NCBI GenBank assembly: GCA_025935445.1
Contig: JAICVG010000003.1
Location: 1-13,642, forward strand
Length of the DNA: 13,642 nt
Reading direction: 5' to 3'
Source: Nitrososphaera sp.
Lineage (GTDB): Archaea > Thermoproteota > Nitrososphaeria > Nitrososphaerales > Nitrososphaeraceae
Part shown: piece after piece, positions 1 through 7,500 of the stretch
Layout: each line of letters begins with the position of its first letter
How positions within the stretch are numbered: the first letter of the stretch is position 1
Made by a program: the position numbers and the translations under genes
The notes under the pieces: model-generated
Database searches by the model: none
Told to the model about the DNA's origin: nothing
The model's input: only the letters and a program-made list of their open reading frames with translations

Positions 1-816
1 AAGAACTGGGGCAGGCCGCGTGTAATAGAGAAGGAGAGTATCATTAAGTTTAGCATAGACACCTATCCCCACACTTTCAACAATTACGATCGAAACCAGG
101 GACGCGTGTTGATTGCACCGCATAGTCCAGATCCAGTCTTCTTTGGTATAAGAGGCGAGAGTCCGGATATAGTAGAGTTGGCGCTCCCTGCGTTGCATCC
201 AGGAGAAGAGATAGAGGGCTGGACAGTTTTTCGCTCAAACCAAGGAACGAACATGCACCTACAAAATGAGATCAGTATTGCCAATGTCAAGGCATACACA
301 GCAGGATATATCAGATGCAAGATTAGTAGCAAGCCATATACAATTGAAGGCGGTCATGTTATTTTTACGGTCAAGCAGGATAGCGCAGAAATGCAAGCAG
401 CGGTCTATGAACCAACTGGGCTTGCCAATGTCGCAACCAAGCTTGAAGATGGCGATGTCATTGAAATTGGTGTTGGGGTCAGAAAGGGAACTACCAAACA
501 CCCCAAAATTCTAAATGTTGAATATTTGTGGGTGCTCAAGCTCGCGCCTGTTTATGAAATGTTGAACCCATTGTGCCAAATGTGTGGCAAGCGTATGAAG
601 TCAGAGGGCAGAAATAAGGGCTATCAGTGCGACAGGTGCAAGCACAAAGACTACAACACAAAAAAGATTCTGGTACCGCAGGAGCGTAGAATCAAAACTG
701 GATTATACATCCCAACGCCAAAAGCACACAGGCATCTGACAAAGCCGTTACAAAGGTACGGCATTGAAAAGACAAAATTCCTGTTTGAAAAAAGTAGTAG
801 CGAGGGGTTGATTTGA
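1..816 (+). CDS. tiaS: tRNA(Ile2) 2-agmatinylcytidine synthetase TiaS, 3' part
   Basis: Partial gene, cut by the left edge of the window; 271 residues remain of a protein usually a little over 400. TiaS uses ATP and agmatine to convert the wobble C34 of the CAU-anticodon isoleucine tRNA to agmatidine, so that it reads AUA rather than AUG. Seen here: the frame is open from base 1 with no stop; a TFNNYD motif (about residues 25-30 of the visible part) followed by LIAPHSPDPVFFGIRG, typical of the family; then an OB-like beta region; then a C-terminal zinc ribbon (CQMC about 192-195, CDRC about 210-213) and a basic tail. The GTG at 106 is internal and not the true start, because the conserved motif lies upstream of it. 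The last 19 bases are antisense to the 3' end of the tRNA gene at 798-903. Confidence 0.9.
   Translation, partial: KNWGRPRVIEKESIIKFSIDTYPHTFNNYDRNQGRVLIAPHSPDPVFFGIRGESPDIVELALPALHPGEEIEGWTVFRSNQGTNMHLQNEISIANVKAYTAGYIRCKISSKPYTIEGGHVIFTVKQDSAEMQAAVYEPTGLANVATKLEDGDVIEIGVGVRKGTTKHPKILNVEYLWVLKLAPVYEMLNPLCQMCGKRMKSEGRNKGYQCDRCKHKDYNTKKILVPQERRIKTGLYIPTPKAHRHLTKPLQRYGIEKTKFLFEKSSSEGLI
788..793 (-). terminator. oligo-T stop for the tRNA gene
   Basis: A run of six T on the minus strand begins five bases after the tRNA discriminator base. Archaeal RNA polymerase stops at such U-runs. It lies inside the 3' end of tiaS on the other strand, read as A. Inference from position and composition only. 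Confidence 0.45.
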
Positions 817-903
817 ACTTACGGCCACCTGCAATTTTGCAAAAGTGGAAACCGCTCTGCGGGTTATGAGCCCGCCGGGATAACCTGGCTTCCCCACCTC
901 GCT
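798..903 (-). tRNA. initiator tRNA-Met (CAT) with a 31-nt intron in the T stem
   Basis: Read on the minus strand: acceptor AGCGAGG (903-897) pairs fully with CCTCGCT (805-799); the D arm has a 4-bp stem GGGA/TCCC; the anticodon stem GCGGG/CCCGC encloses loop CTCATAA with anticodon CAT at 868-866; the variable loop is AGAGC; the T loop TTCAAAT (817-811) is followed by CAACC; the discriminator is A (798). The 5' half of the T stem is interrupted: GGTT (853-850) and G (818) are separated by 31 extra bases, and removing them gives GGTTG, which pairs perfectly with CAACC. Three G:C pairs at 29-31/39-41 and an A1:U72 pair are marks of archaeal initiator tRNA, so elongator Met and Ile2 are less likely. 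CCA is not encoded. The mature length would be 75 nt. Confidence 0.9.
819..849 (-). other. tRNA intron between positions 52 and 53 (bulge-helix-bulge)
   Basis: The 31-nt insert begins T-CCAC and ends GTGG-CCGT-AA on the minus strand. CCAC pairs with GTGG and inner TGCA with TGCA, giving an intron hairpin. Exon bases GCGG (end of variable loop and start of T stem) pair with intron CCGT (one G:U), giving a 4-bp central helix. This helix is flanked by two 3-nt bulges, TT^T and AA^G, and cutting after the second base of each restores the T stem. That matches the motif cut by archaeal splicing endonuclease. The outer helix looks weak, so it is a relaxed version. Confidence 0.8.
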
Positions 904-923
904 GACAGCATCTTGACACAAGG

Positions 924-935
924 GGAATATATCTC
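924..935 (-). promoter_or_regulatory. TATA box of the tRNA-Met gene
   Basis: On the minus strand this reads AGATATATTCCC, centred about 27 bases upstream of the first tRNA base (903). That is the spacing expected for archaeal TBP/TFB promoters. The purine-rich bases upstream could serve as BRE. Sequence-based only. Confidence 0.5.
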
Positions 936-1189
936 TGTCTGCACGGAATGATCGAGAAGGAATACATAACAGCGACTAGCATAGTCACATTTTTTCCGTC
1001 TTGTCAAAAGACACCTACCGGCTTCCATTCAAGATCGGATTGACACCTTCAGAGCAGATGCCGCTATATAATATTCTCCGCAATAATTCTTGTTTTTGAA
1101 ATAACCGTTGAAGGCGCATAGATATATTTTACCTAAAGGGAAAATGTGGCATTTCGCTTATGTGGGCATTGTACTTGCCTATGTAGGTT

Positions 1190-1219
1190 GTGTACATCCA
1201 TTCTCCTTTATGGATACAC
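1190..1219. repeat. imperfect inverted repeat (hairpin)
   Basis: GTGT-AC-ATCCAT (1190-1201) pairs with ATGGAT-ACAC (1210-1219) around an 8-base loop. This gives ten pairs with a two-base bulge. It lies about 65 bases after the TATA-like box at 1120-1130. It could fold in a transcript or be a protein site; no function can be assigned. Confidence 0.5.
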
Positions 1220-1271
1220 CAAAACGATAAGCAAAATCCGATTCCTACGCATAGCAAAAAGGTAAGTAAAT

Positions 1272-1287
1272 GAGAGAGAGAGAGAGA
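1272..1287. repeat. (GA)8 simple repeat
   Basis: Eight uninterrupted GA units lie in non-coding sequence upstream of hisI. Such a run may vary in length between strains by slippage. No function is evident. Confidence 0.85.
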
Positions 1288-1540
1288 ATAAACCGGAAAT
1301 CTTAATACGATATAACAGATGGATATAATTCAAGTACTAAAGCAAAAAAAGAGAAAAGACAAATAGATAGATATCACTCCTATGCATCAGCAATTTGTCA
1401 ATCCTTAATAATAGCAGCGAACAATTGCCTTGTTCTGTTCAGTTGCTGTTGACATAGCAGTATCCTTTATCTTGTATCTATTTATTATTGAATCTCAAAT
1501 GGCTAGATTTATTTCTGTCTTTGCCCATTGTCAAATGGGC

Positions 1541-1870
1541 ATGAATGCCAAATCACTCAGCGACATCGACTTTGAAAAGCGCAAGGGACTTCTGCCTGTA
1601 GTAGTACAGGACAGAAAGACCAAAGACATTCTGATGCTAGCGTACGCCAATAAGGAAGCTCTTGCGAACACCATCAAGACAGGCAATGCTTGGTTCTGGA
1701 GTACGTCACGCAGCAAACTGTGGATGAAAGGTGAGGAGTCTGGCAATGTCCAGCCAGTGTACAGTATATTGGTCGACTGTGACTCGGATTCTATCTTGTA
1801 TATGGTGGATTCAGACAAGCCAGCGTGCCACACAGGCAATCGGTCCTGTTTCCACAATTTACTAACATAA
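1541..1870 (+). CDS. hisI: phosphoribosyl-AMP cyclohydrolase
   Basis: Opens the adenine ring of phosphoribosyl-AMP in the third step of histidine synthesis, as a zinc- and magnesium-dependent cytoplasmic dimer. The protein shows the family signature in order: DFEKRKGLLPVVVQD (residues 10-24), MLAYANKEAL (32-41), FWSTSRSKLWMKGEESGN (52-69), metal-binding DCDSD (79-83), ACHTG (95-99) and SCF (102-104). At 109 residues it matches stand-alone HisI; the HisE pyrophosphohydrolase is not fused. I chose ATG 1541 because homology begins just after it. ATG 1499, ATG 1535 and TTG 1430 are in frame and would add 14, 2 or 37 residues; the segment from 1430 looks like a hydrophobic non-coding read-through. 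There is no clear Shine-Dalgarno site, so the message may be leaderless. No other his gene is adjacent, so it appears to stand alone. Confidence 0.9.
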   Translation: MNAKSLSDIDFEKRKGLLPVVVQDRKTKDILMLAYANKEALANTIKTGNAWFWSTSRSKLWMKGEESGNVQPVYSILVDCDSDSILYMVDSDKPACHTGNRSCFHNLLT

Positions 1871-2033
1871 TTCATTGAATATAACACATTTTTATATTAT
1901 TATGCTTCTTGTTATAATCTGTGTATTATACCCTGTTTAGCATTACAAAACATAGACAGCAAAAAATTTAGTAAAACTAAAATGTTGCTTAGAGAAGTTT
2001 TAATCATATACTAATTGAGAGAGAATTGAAAAC
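1871..2033. promoter_or_regulatory. hisI-thrC spacer with thrC promoter and inverted repeat
   Basis: This AT-rich spacer starts with T-runs (about 1889-1900) that could end hisI transcription. A TATA-like TTTTAATCATATAC (about 1998-2011) lies near 27 bases upstream of the thrC ATG, which fits a leaderless or near-leaderless start. A 6-bp inverted repeat with a three-base gap, TTTAGT/ACTAAA (1967-1981), sits just upstream of that box and is a possible operator. GAGAGAG before the ATG is not a convincing ribosome site. Confidence 0.45.
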
Positions 2034-3254
2034 ATGGGAAGTATCAAATCGCTAAAGTGCAGAGAATGTCTCAAAGAATATGAGCCACAATTTCGTTATG
2101 TATGCGAAGAGTGCTTTGGTCCTCTGGATGTCACATACAAGGAATTATCTATAAGTAGACACACTTTTGAATTAAGGGAAAAGACATACTGGCGTTATTT
2201 TGAGCTCCTGCCAATTGCAAACAAAAGCAATATTGTAAGCCTGAACGCAGGTCTCACACCGCTACAGAATGCAGACAGGCTGGGCAACAGGCTCGGGCTG
2301 AAAAGTTTGTACATCAAGAATGACTCTGTTAACCCGACGTTTTCATTCAAGGATAGACCCGCTGGCGTTGCAGTTTCAAGAGCCAAGGAGACAAGATTAA
2401 AGGCGGTGGGCTGTGCGTCTACAGGCAACCTGGCAGCTGCAACTGCTGCTCACGCAGCCAAGGCGGGCCTGCCATGCTATATCTTTGCGCCGTCTGACAT
2501 TGAGCATGTCAAGATCGCTCAAGCGCTTTCATACGGCGCCGAATTTGTTGCAGTTGAAGGCACCTATGATGATGCCAACAGGATTGCTTCTATGATCGGA
2601 GATAAGAAAGGAATAGGTATCGTCAATATTAACATGAGGCCATACTATGTAGAGGGATCAAAGACGCTTGCCTATGAGGTTGCTGAGCAGATGGATTGGC
2701 AGGTACCAGAGAGCCTGATAATCCCGGTAGGAAGTGGTGCCATGCTCAACGCGATATGCAAGGGTTTTGAAGAGCTTCACTCGCTTGGTCTGATTGACAG
2801 TCCCAAGAATATGAAAGTGGTTGCAGCACAACCGCGCGGCTGTGCGCCTATAGTTGATGCATTCAAGCACAACAGCGACGAAGTGATCCCTGTTGAACGT
2901 CCAGAGACAATTGCGAAAAGCTTGGCAATTGGAGACCCCGGCGATGGTATTTATGTTTTGAAAAGACTAAAGCAGTACAATGGGCTTGCAGAAGAGGCAA
3001 GCGATCAGGAGATCGCCGATGGCATTATGCTGCTTGCCCAGACAGAGGGTATTTTCACTGAGCCTGCAGGCGGCGTGTCAGTTGCAGTATTGAGGAAGCT
3101 GGTAGAAGAAAGCAAGATAGAGAAGGATGAGCGCATCGTTTGTTATGTCACGGGCAATGGTCTGAAAGCTACAGAAGCGATTATAGGTCTACTACCAAAA
3201 CTAAATACTATCAAGCCTGATGCAGCAGAAGTTTCAGCAATTATAAGGGGATAA
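2034..3254 (+). CDS. thrC: threonine synthase (PLP-dependent, with N-terminal zinc ribbon)
   Basis: Converts O-phosphohomoserine to threonine and phosphate with pyridoxal phosphate, in the cytoplasm; last step of threonine synthesis. The 406-residue protein starts with a four-cysteine zinc ribbon (C9, C12, C24, C27), as seen in many archaeal and plant-type enzymes. The fold-type II PLP core follows: GLTPL (73-77), IKNDSVNPTFSFKDR with the cofactor lysine at K106, STGN (129-132), and a glycine-rich phosphate loop PVGSGAML in the middle of the protein. The ATG start sits just after an AT-rich promoter region. Its TAA stop overlaps the next gene's ATG by one base (TAATG), so the two are probably co-transcribed and translationally coupled. 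A cystathionine or cysteine synthase is less likely because of the zinc ribbon and SFKDR. Confidence 0.93.
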   Translation: MGSIKSLKCRECLKEYEPQFRYVCEECFGPLDVTYKELSISRHTFELREKTYWRYFELLPIANKSNIVSLNAGLTPLQNADRLGNRLGLKSLYIKNDSVNPTFSFKDRPAGVAVSRAKETRLKAVGCASTGNLAAATAAHAAKAGLPCYIFAPSDIEHVKIAQALSYGAEFVAVEGTYDDANRIASMIGDKKGIGIVNINMRPYYVEGSKTLAYEVAEQMDWQVPESLIIPVGSGAMLNAICKGFEELHSLGLIDSPKNMKVVAAQPRGCAPIVDAFKHNSDEVIPVERPETIAKSLAIGDPGDGIYVLKRLKQYNGLAEEASDQEIADGIMLLAQTEGIFTEPAGGVSVAVLRKLVEESKIEKDERIVCYVTGNGLKATEAIIGLLPKLNTIKPDAAEVSAIIRG

Positions 3255-4582
3255 TGTTGGCAAAGGTTGAATTTGTAGTTCCTTCAGTATTGAACAAAGG
3301 ACAGGGAGAGAAAAAGATCTCGATACAGGCTTCCGATATGCAGGATGCCTTTGCAAAAGTTTCGGAGCAGATGGGCGATGACTTTAGGCGAAGGGTGTTT
3401 GATCATAATGGCAAACCAAGATCGCTTATCAATATCTACATCAATGGCAAGAATGTCCGCTTTACTGGCATTACGTCCGCTCAACTAAAGGACGGTGATT
3501 CTATTTACATCCTGCCAGCGGTGGCCGGAGGGGCGGAGTTGACAAGTGAGGAGCTTCAGCGCTACTCCAGGCAGGTGATGCTTGAAGAGATTGGCTTTGA
3601 GGGCATGGAAAAAATAAGGAATGCACAGGTATGTGTGGTGGGAGCAGGCGGCATAGGCAACCCGGTTGCCACGCAGCTAGTGGCAATGGGAGTCGGCAAA
3701 GTACGTATCGTTGACAGAGACGTTATTGAAGTTACCAACCTGCACAGACAGCATCTCTACACTGACGACGACATTGGCCGCGTAAAGGTGGAGGCTGCTG
3801 CAGAGCGGCTGTGCAAGCTAAACCCTACAGTCAAGGTAGAGCCAGTTCCAACGTCTGTAACTAAATATACTGCTGAAAACCTCATCAAAGGTTTTGACAT
3901 TGTCATTGACGCATTAGATAGCGTCGATGCTCGCTATGCTCTCAATGACGCATGTATCAAGCACAATATTCCACTGATCTATGCTGGAGCACTTGGCATG
4001 CTGGGATCGGTCTGTACAATTCTACCAAACAAGACTGCATGCCTGCGCTGTATGTTTCCTGAGTTGAACGAAGAGGAAATGCCAGCGTGCAGCACTGAAG
4101 GCGTGCACCCATCTATACTGTATCTGGTTGCAGGCATACAGGTATCAGAGACAGTCAAGATAATCACAGGCAGAGAACCGACGCTGGCAAACAAGCTGCT
4201 CTACATTGATCTGAATGAGCTATCATTTGAGCGCATCCAGATGTTCCGCCAGGAAGAGTGTCCATCATGTGGAATTGCACGGAAGGAAAGCAAGTTGGCA
4301 GACAATGAGCTGATAATTGAAGAATTATGTGGTAGGGATAGGGGCAAGCGTACATGGACAGTCACCCCTACAGAGCCTACGCCTGTCAACCTGAGCTCCA
4401 TGATCAAGAATGCCGAGTCGCTTGGCTATCAGGTCAAGACAAGGGGGAACCTTGGAATAACTGCAGTCAATTCAGGCAGGATGTCTGTAAGTTTCCTCTC
4501 AAGTGGCGCTGCTACAATTGTTGGCGCAAAGGACAAAGAAGATGCAGTCAAGATCTACAAGACATTTGTAGAGCAACCCTAG
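3254..4582 (+). CDS. ubiquitin-like (MoaD/ThiS) domain fused to E1-like (MoeB/ThiF) adenylyltransferase
   Basis: The 442-residue protein has three parts. Residues about 1-93 look like a MoaD/ThiS beta-grasp protein: a beta-rich start, INIYINGKNVRF, LKDGDSIYILPAVAGG, ending in the Gly-Gly (92-93) that E1 enzymes adenylate. Residues about 95-345 are an E1-like core: RYSRQ (103-107), nucleotide loop GAGGIGNP (130-137), NLHRQ (162-166), a DALDSVDARY strand (219-228), two CxxC zinc pairs (C263/C266, C336/C339) and a possible thiol-carrying cysteine C279 in ACSTEG. Residues about 350-442 are a C-terminal domain I do not recognise. MoeB/ThiF enzymes activate small carriers for molybdopterin, thiamine or tRNA thiolation, or for ubiquitin-like tagging in archaea; which of these applies here is unknown. 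It overlaps thrC by one base, so expression is likely coupled. The end meets DP2 within CTAG. Confidence 0.87.
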   Translation: MLAKVEFVVPSVLNKGQGEKKISIQASDMQDAFAKVSEQMGDDFRRRVFDHNGKPRSLINIYINGKNVRFTGITSAQLKDGDSIYILPAVAGGAELTSEELQRYSRQVMLEEIGFEGMEKIRNAQVCVVGAGGIGNPVATQLVAMGVGKVRIVDRDVIEVTNLHRQHLYTDDDIGRVKVEAAAERLCKLNPTVKVEPVPTSVTKYTAENLIKGFDIVIDALDSVDARYALNDACIKHNIPLIYAGALGMLGSVCTILPNKTACLRCMFPELNEEEMPACSTEGVHPSILYLVAGIQVSETVKIITGREPTLANKLLYIDLNELSFERIQMFRQEECPSCGIARKESKLADNELIIEELCGRDRGKRTWTVTPTEPTPVNLSSMIKNAESLGYQVKTRGNLGITAVNSGRMSVSFLSSGAATIVGAKDKEDAVKIYKTFVEQP

Positions 4583-7500
4583 CCACCCATAAACTCCGTC
4601 ATGCTCGATTGGGTCCTCCTTTCTTCCTTGAAGATCAATTTTAGTTCTAGTGCTATTGATTCAACTCTGCTGCGCAAATAATCGTTAATTTTGTATTGTT
4701 TGCACATGTCAGTTGCAATGCCAAGGTATTTTTCAACTGCCCCTCTTGTCACTGTTTGGATCAATGCGCAGCCGCAGTCAATGCACTTGCCCATCAGAGG
4801 CATTCTACGGAACTTGGCGCCACACGTCGTGCAGCGAAATGTCTGCGAAGAATAGGATCTCATATTACCGATTATGTCAGGCAGAATGTGCGTAGTAAGC
4901 ACCATTGCGGCAACTTCGTTAGCGTCTACTGCGTTTATTAGTTTTGCAGTATCAAACTGCATTTTCAACTTCTCTTCCATGGTGTTAAGAGTAGAGTAGG
5001 CGCTCCTCTGCGCCTTTGTGACGAGCGTGTTGGTTAAATGAGTAAAGCCATAGTCAAAGAACTGACGCGCATCGCCTATCCTGTTCTTGATGGTCTCTGT
5101 CATGTCAGCTACGTCGGCAGCATTGGCCTGCTTCCATGTCGCTTCATAGAATTCAAGCGAGTACGTGCTTGCAATATCTACGTTGTGCGCCTGACGCTGA
5201 ACCTCGTGTGGGAGCACAATAGGCTGTATAAGTAATGGCGCGTCCATCAGCCCACCTATCTTGTCTGGTAAAAAGTCATAGGAAAAGTTCAGAAATGCAT
5301 CCATTATGAGCATCATAGAGTCGGCGTCGCCATCACAGTCCCGGCGCTTGGCAGAGTGCCATATTGGCGATGCCAAACAAACCTGCGAATCAGCAAAACC
5401 AATTATCCTTCCCACAATGCCTACCGATGTATGTGGTGCAAGACCTACGATCAGGTGACCAATAAGGCCATCAATTGAAGATAAGCTGTAAAATGGCTCT
5501 AAGTCATATAACTTGACAAGCTCTTCATCAATGTACTTCGCTGTATTAACAAGGTGCTTTGCAGAGTCGCGAGGGACTATGACATCCTGCATCATCAACT
5601 CTACAATCTGATCTGGTGAGGTTAGATCTCTGCCAAGATAATCATGTGTGTATCCAAGCTCTCTTAACTTCTCAATGCTGACAGATATCCATACCGGCTT
5701 GAAGTGGGTGAGCGGCTCATTGGTAGCATCGAATCGGATCGTGCCATCTTTGAAGGCATGGAGGCCATGCTTTTGGCGCAGGATCCCCTTTTCCAAAGGC
5801 TCTGCGGATCTATGGGTGCTCATGAGCGACTTGACTCCCTTGAAGGGCTCTTGCGGATCTACGCCCAGCTTTTTCTTTGCCTGCTCCAGCGCGAACTTGA
5901 GCGGAAAGCTGACTGAGGAGTAAGTTCGGCCTTCTTTTCCGCAACGTGCACATTTTTCCCCATCTTCAACTTCCTCTCTGCATACGACGCACAGGTTGCG
6001 CAGCATAGCCGAAGCACCACACACTCTACAATGCGTGCCGATACAGGGCAACCTGCAGCTATTGCAATATCTGTTCGCTATTTGAGTATAGAAGGAGTCT
6101 TCTTTACAGGCCTTTAGGATGTCGCGAGTTGAGCCACCTTTTGTCCCGATTGGGAAGAGCACATGTACTGGCGGCTTCATCTTGCGCTCAGCTGCCTTTT
6201 CTGGCCTGCCGACTCTCACAGCAATAGCAGAGGAAAACTTGGGCATCACAAGAACACCGGATGTCTTGTTGACAAATTCTATGGCATTGTTTGATTCAAA
6301 AACGGCTGGCCCGCCGAGAAGCCTTTTCAATGAAGTTGCTTGGTTGCTGTCATCAAGGCTGATTTGGTCATGCATTATAGAATGGACTATGCCCAGCCGC
6401 TCTAAGATGTCCTTTAATCTAGTGTCAAAGGGCAACTGCATGTCACTAGATAGCCTGTCTTTCAGATAGAGTACTTCCTCAACCGTGAGGGAGTCCCAAT
6501 AGAACAAATACTTCGGATGCAATGCCAGTCCAAGTTTTTTGCTGATTTCAAATGCTTCGTCAACTGACGGCAGAACAAGGGGGTTTTCAGTCATCTGAAT
6601 CAGCTTCTCCCTGTCAAGGTCTGATGCCTGCATTGTAGGCAGCTTTGAACGTAACTGCTGTCTCCATATTTCTTCTACGAAGCTTGCAGGCGGCAGCTGG
6701 GCGTTATTTTCGAGAAAGTCCCCGTAACTTATTAGCATGTCGCCAAGGTATAGGATCTTACTGACATGGGGGCGAATCCTTTCGGCCTGCTCTACCGAAG
6801 ACACTTGTATAACTCTGCCATCATCCAGCCTGACGATTGGCGGTTCAATAGTGTCGACAAGAGCTATAGTAGACGCTTTGCCAGGCATGTCCATTTTGAT
6901 CTGGGTACCAACTACAATTGCGTAGTTAAGTAGGGCCGGCACTGCTGGATGTATCCCTACGGTTGCAAAGCCAGTATTATAGCAGCGGCCATAACGTAAG
7001 CGAAATCCACCTATCCTTCTTGCCATTGAAAGAACGGGCCTGCCTGTGATGACCTCCGACATCCTATGGTGTACAGCGTCCTCATTACCCGTCTGGATTG
7101 CCCCTTTGAGTTCTGTCAGCCAGCTCCAGCCGTCCAGATTTAGCGTCTCAACTAGCTTCAATAGCTTCCTGCTCCTGCCAATGAGCCCATCATTCATGAC
7201 TCTGAGCGTGCCTCCGCGTACTCGGTCAGTTGCAATCCGACGCATGTTCTTATGCCCAACTACTTCCACAGGGTCGGTGTCAACACCGTCTAGCTCTACT
7301 GGCAGATTTGAAATGCATTTCACTACATCTTCGTCTAGAACCTTGAACTGGAAGCCCATAACTTCGCGCTCATAGATCCTGAGCTCTTCAACGAACCTGC
7401 CGGTTTCATCATCAAACGAATTTGCTATGTACCTGTCAAGACCGGCCACTTTTCTTGCATGATCAGCAATGAGCATGGTTAGTGCAGCTTCGGTGCCGCC

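Larger units (their letters stand above)
904..1540. other. 637-bp intergenic region with no convincing gene
   Basis: No long open frame here has a recognisable product. It holds the tRNA promoter (924-935), two further TATA-like boxes (1065-1074 TATATAATAT; about 1120-1130 GATATATTTTA), a 28-codon mini-ORF (1144-1230, hydrophobic, unrecognised), a bulged hairpin (1190-1219), a GA dinucleotide run (1272-1287), an A-rich purine stretch (about 1340-1362) and an inverted repeat GAACAA/TTGTTC (1419-1435). The TATA boxes and hairpin would fit a small RNA, but nothing identifies one. The last 111 bases stay in frame with hisI and could be part of its leader or N terminus. Confidence 0.6.

Noticed and set aside
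798..903. Elongator tRNA-Met or tRNA-Ile2 (also CAT)
   Set aside because: The A1:U72 pair and three consecutive G:C pairs in the anticodon stem are initiator features; nearness to tiaS is not evidence of an Ile2 identity.
692..988. 98-codon open frame on the minus strand
   Set aside because: It runs straight through the tRNA-Met gene and the tiaS end, and its product shows no family pattern; the tRNA fold explains this sequence.
1430..1540. HisI starting at TTG 1430 with a hydrophobic N-terminal extension
   Set aside because: The extra 37 residues look like read-through of AT-rich spacer and precede the conserved start; HisI is cytoplasmic and normally about 110-130 residues when alone.
5318..5340. 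Possible intein at the DP2 active site
   Set aside because: Inteins are known at this site in some archaeal DP2 genes, but here DCDGDAD (residues 879-885) is continuous and total length is normal.
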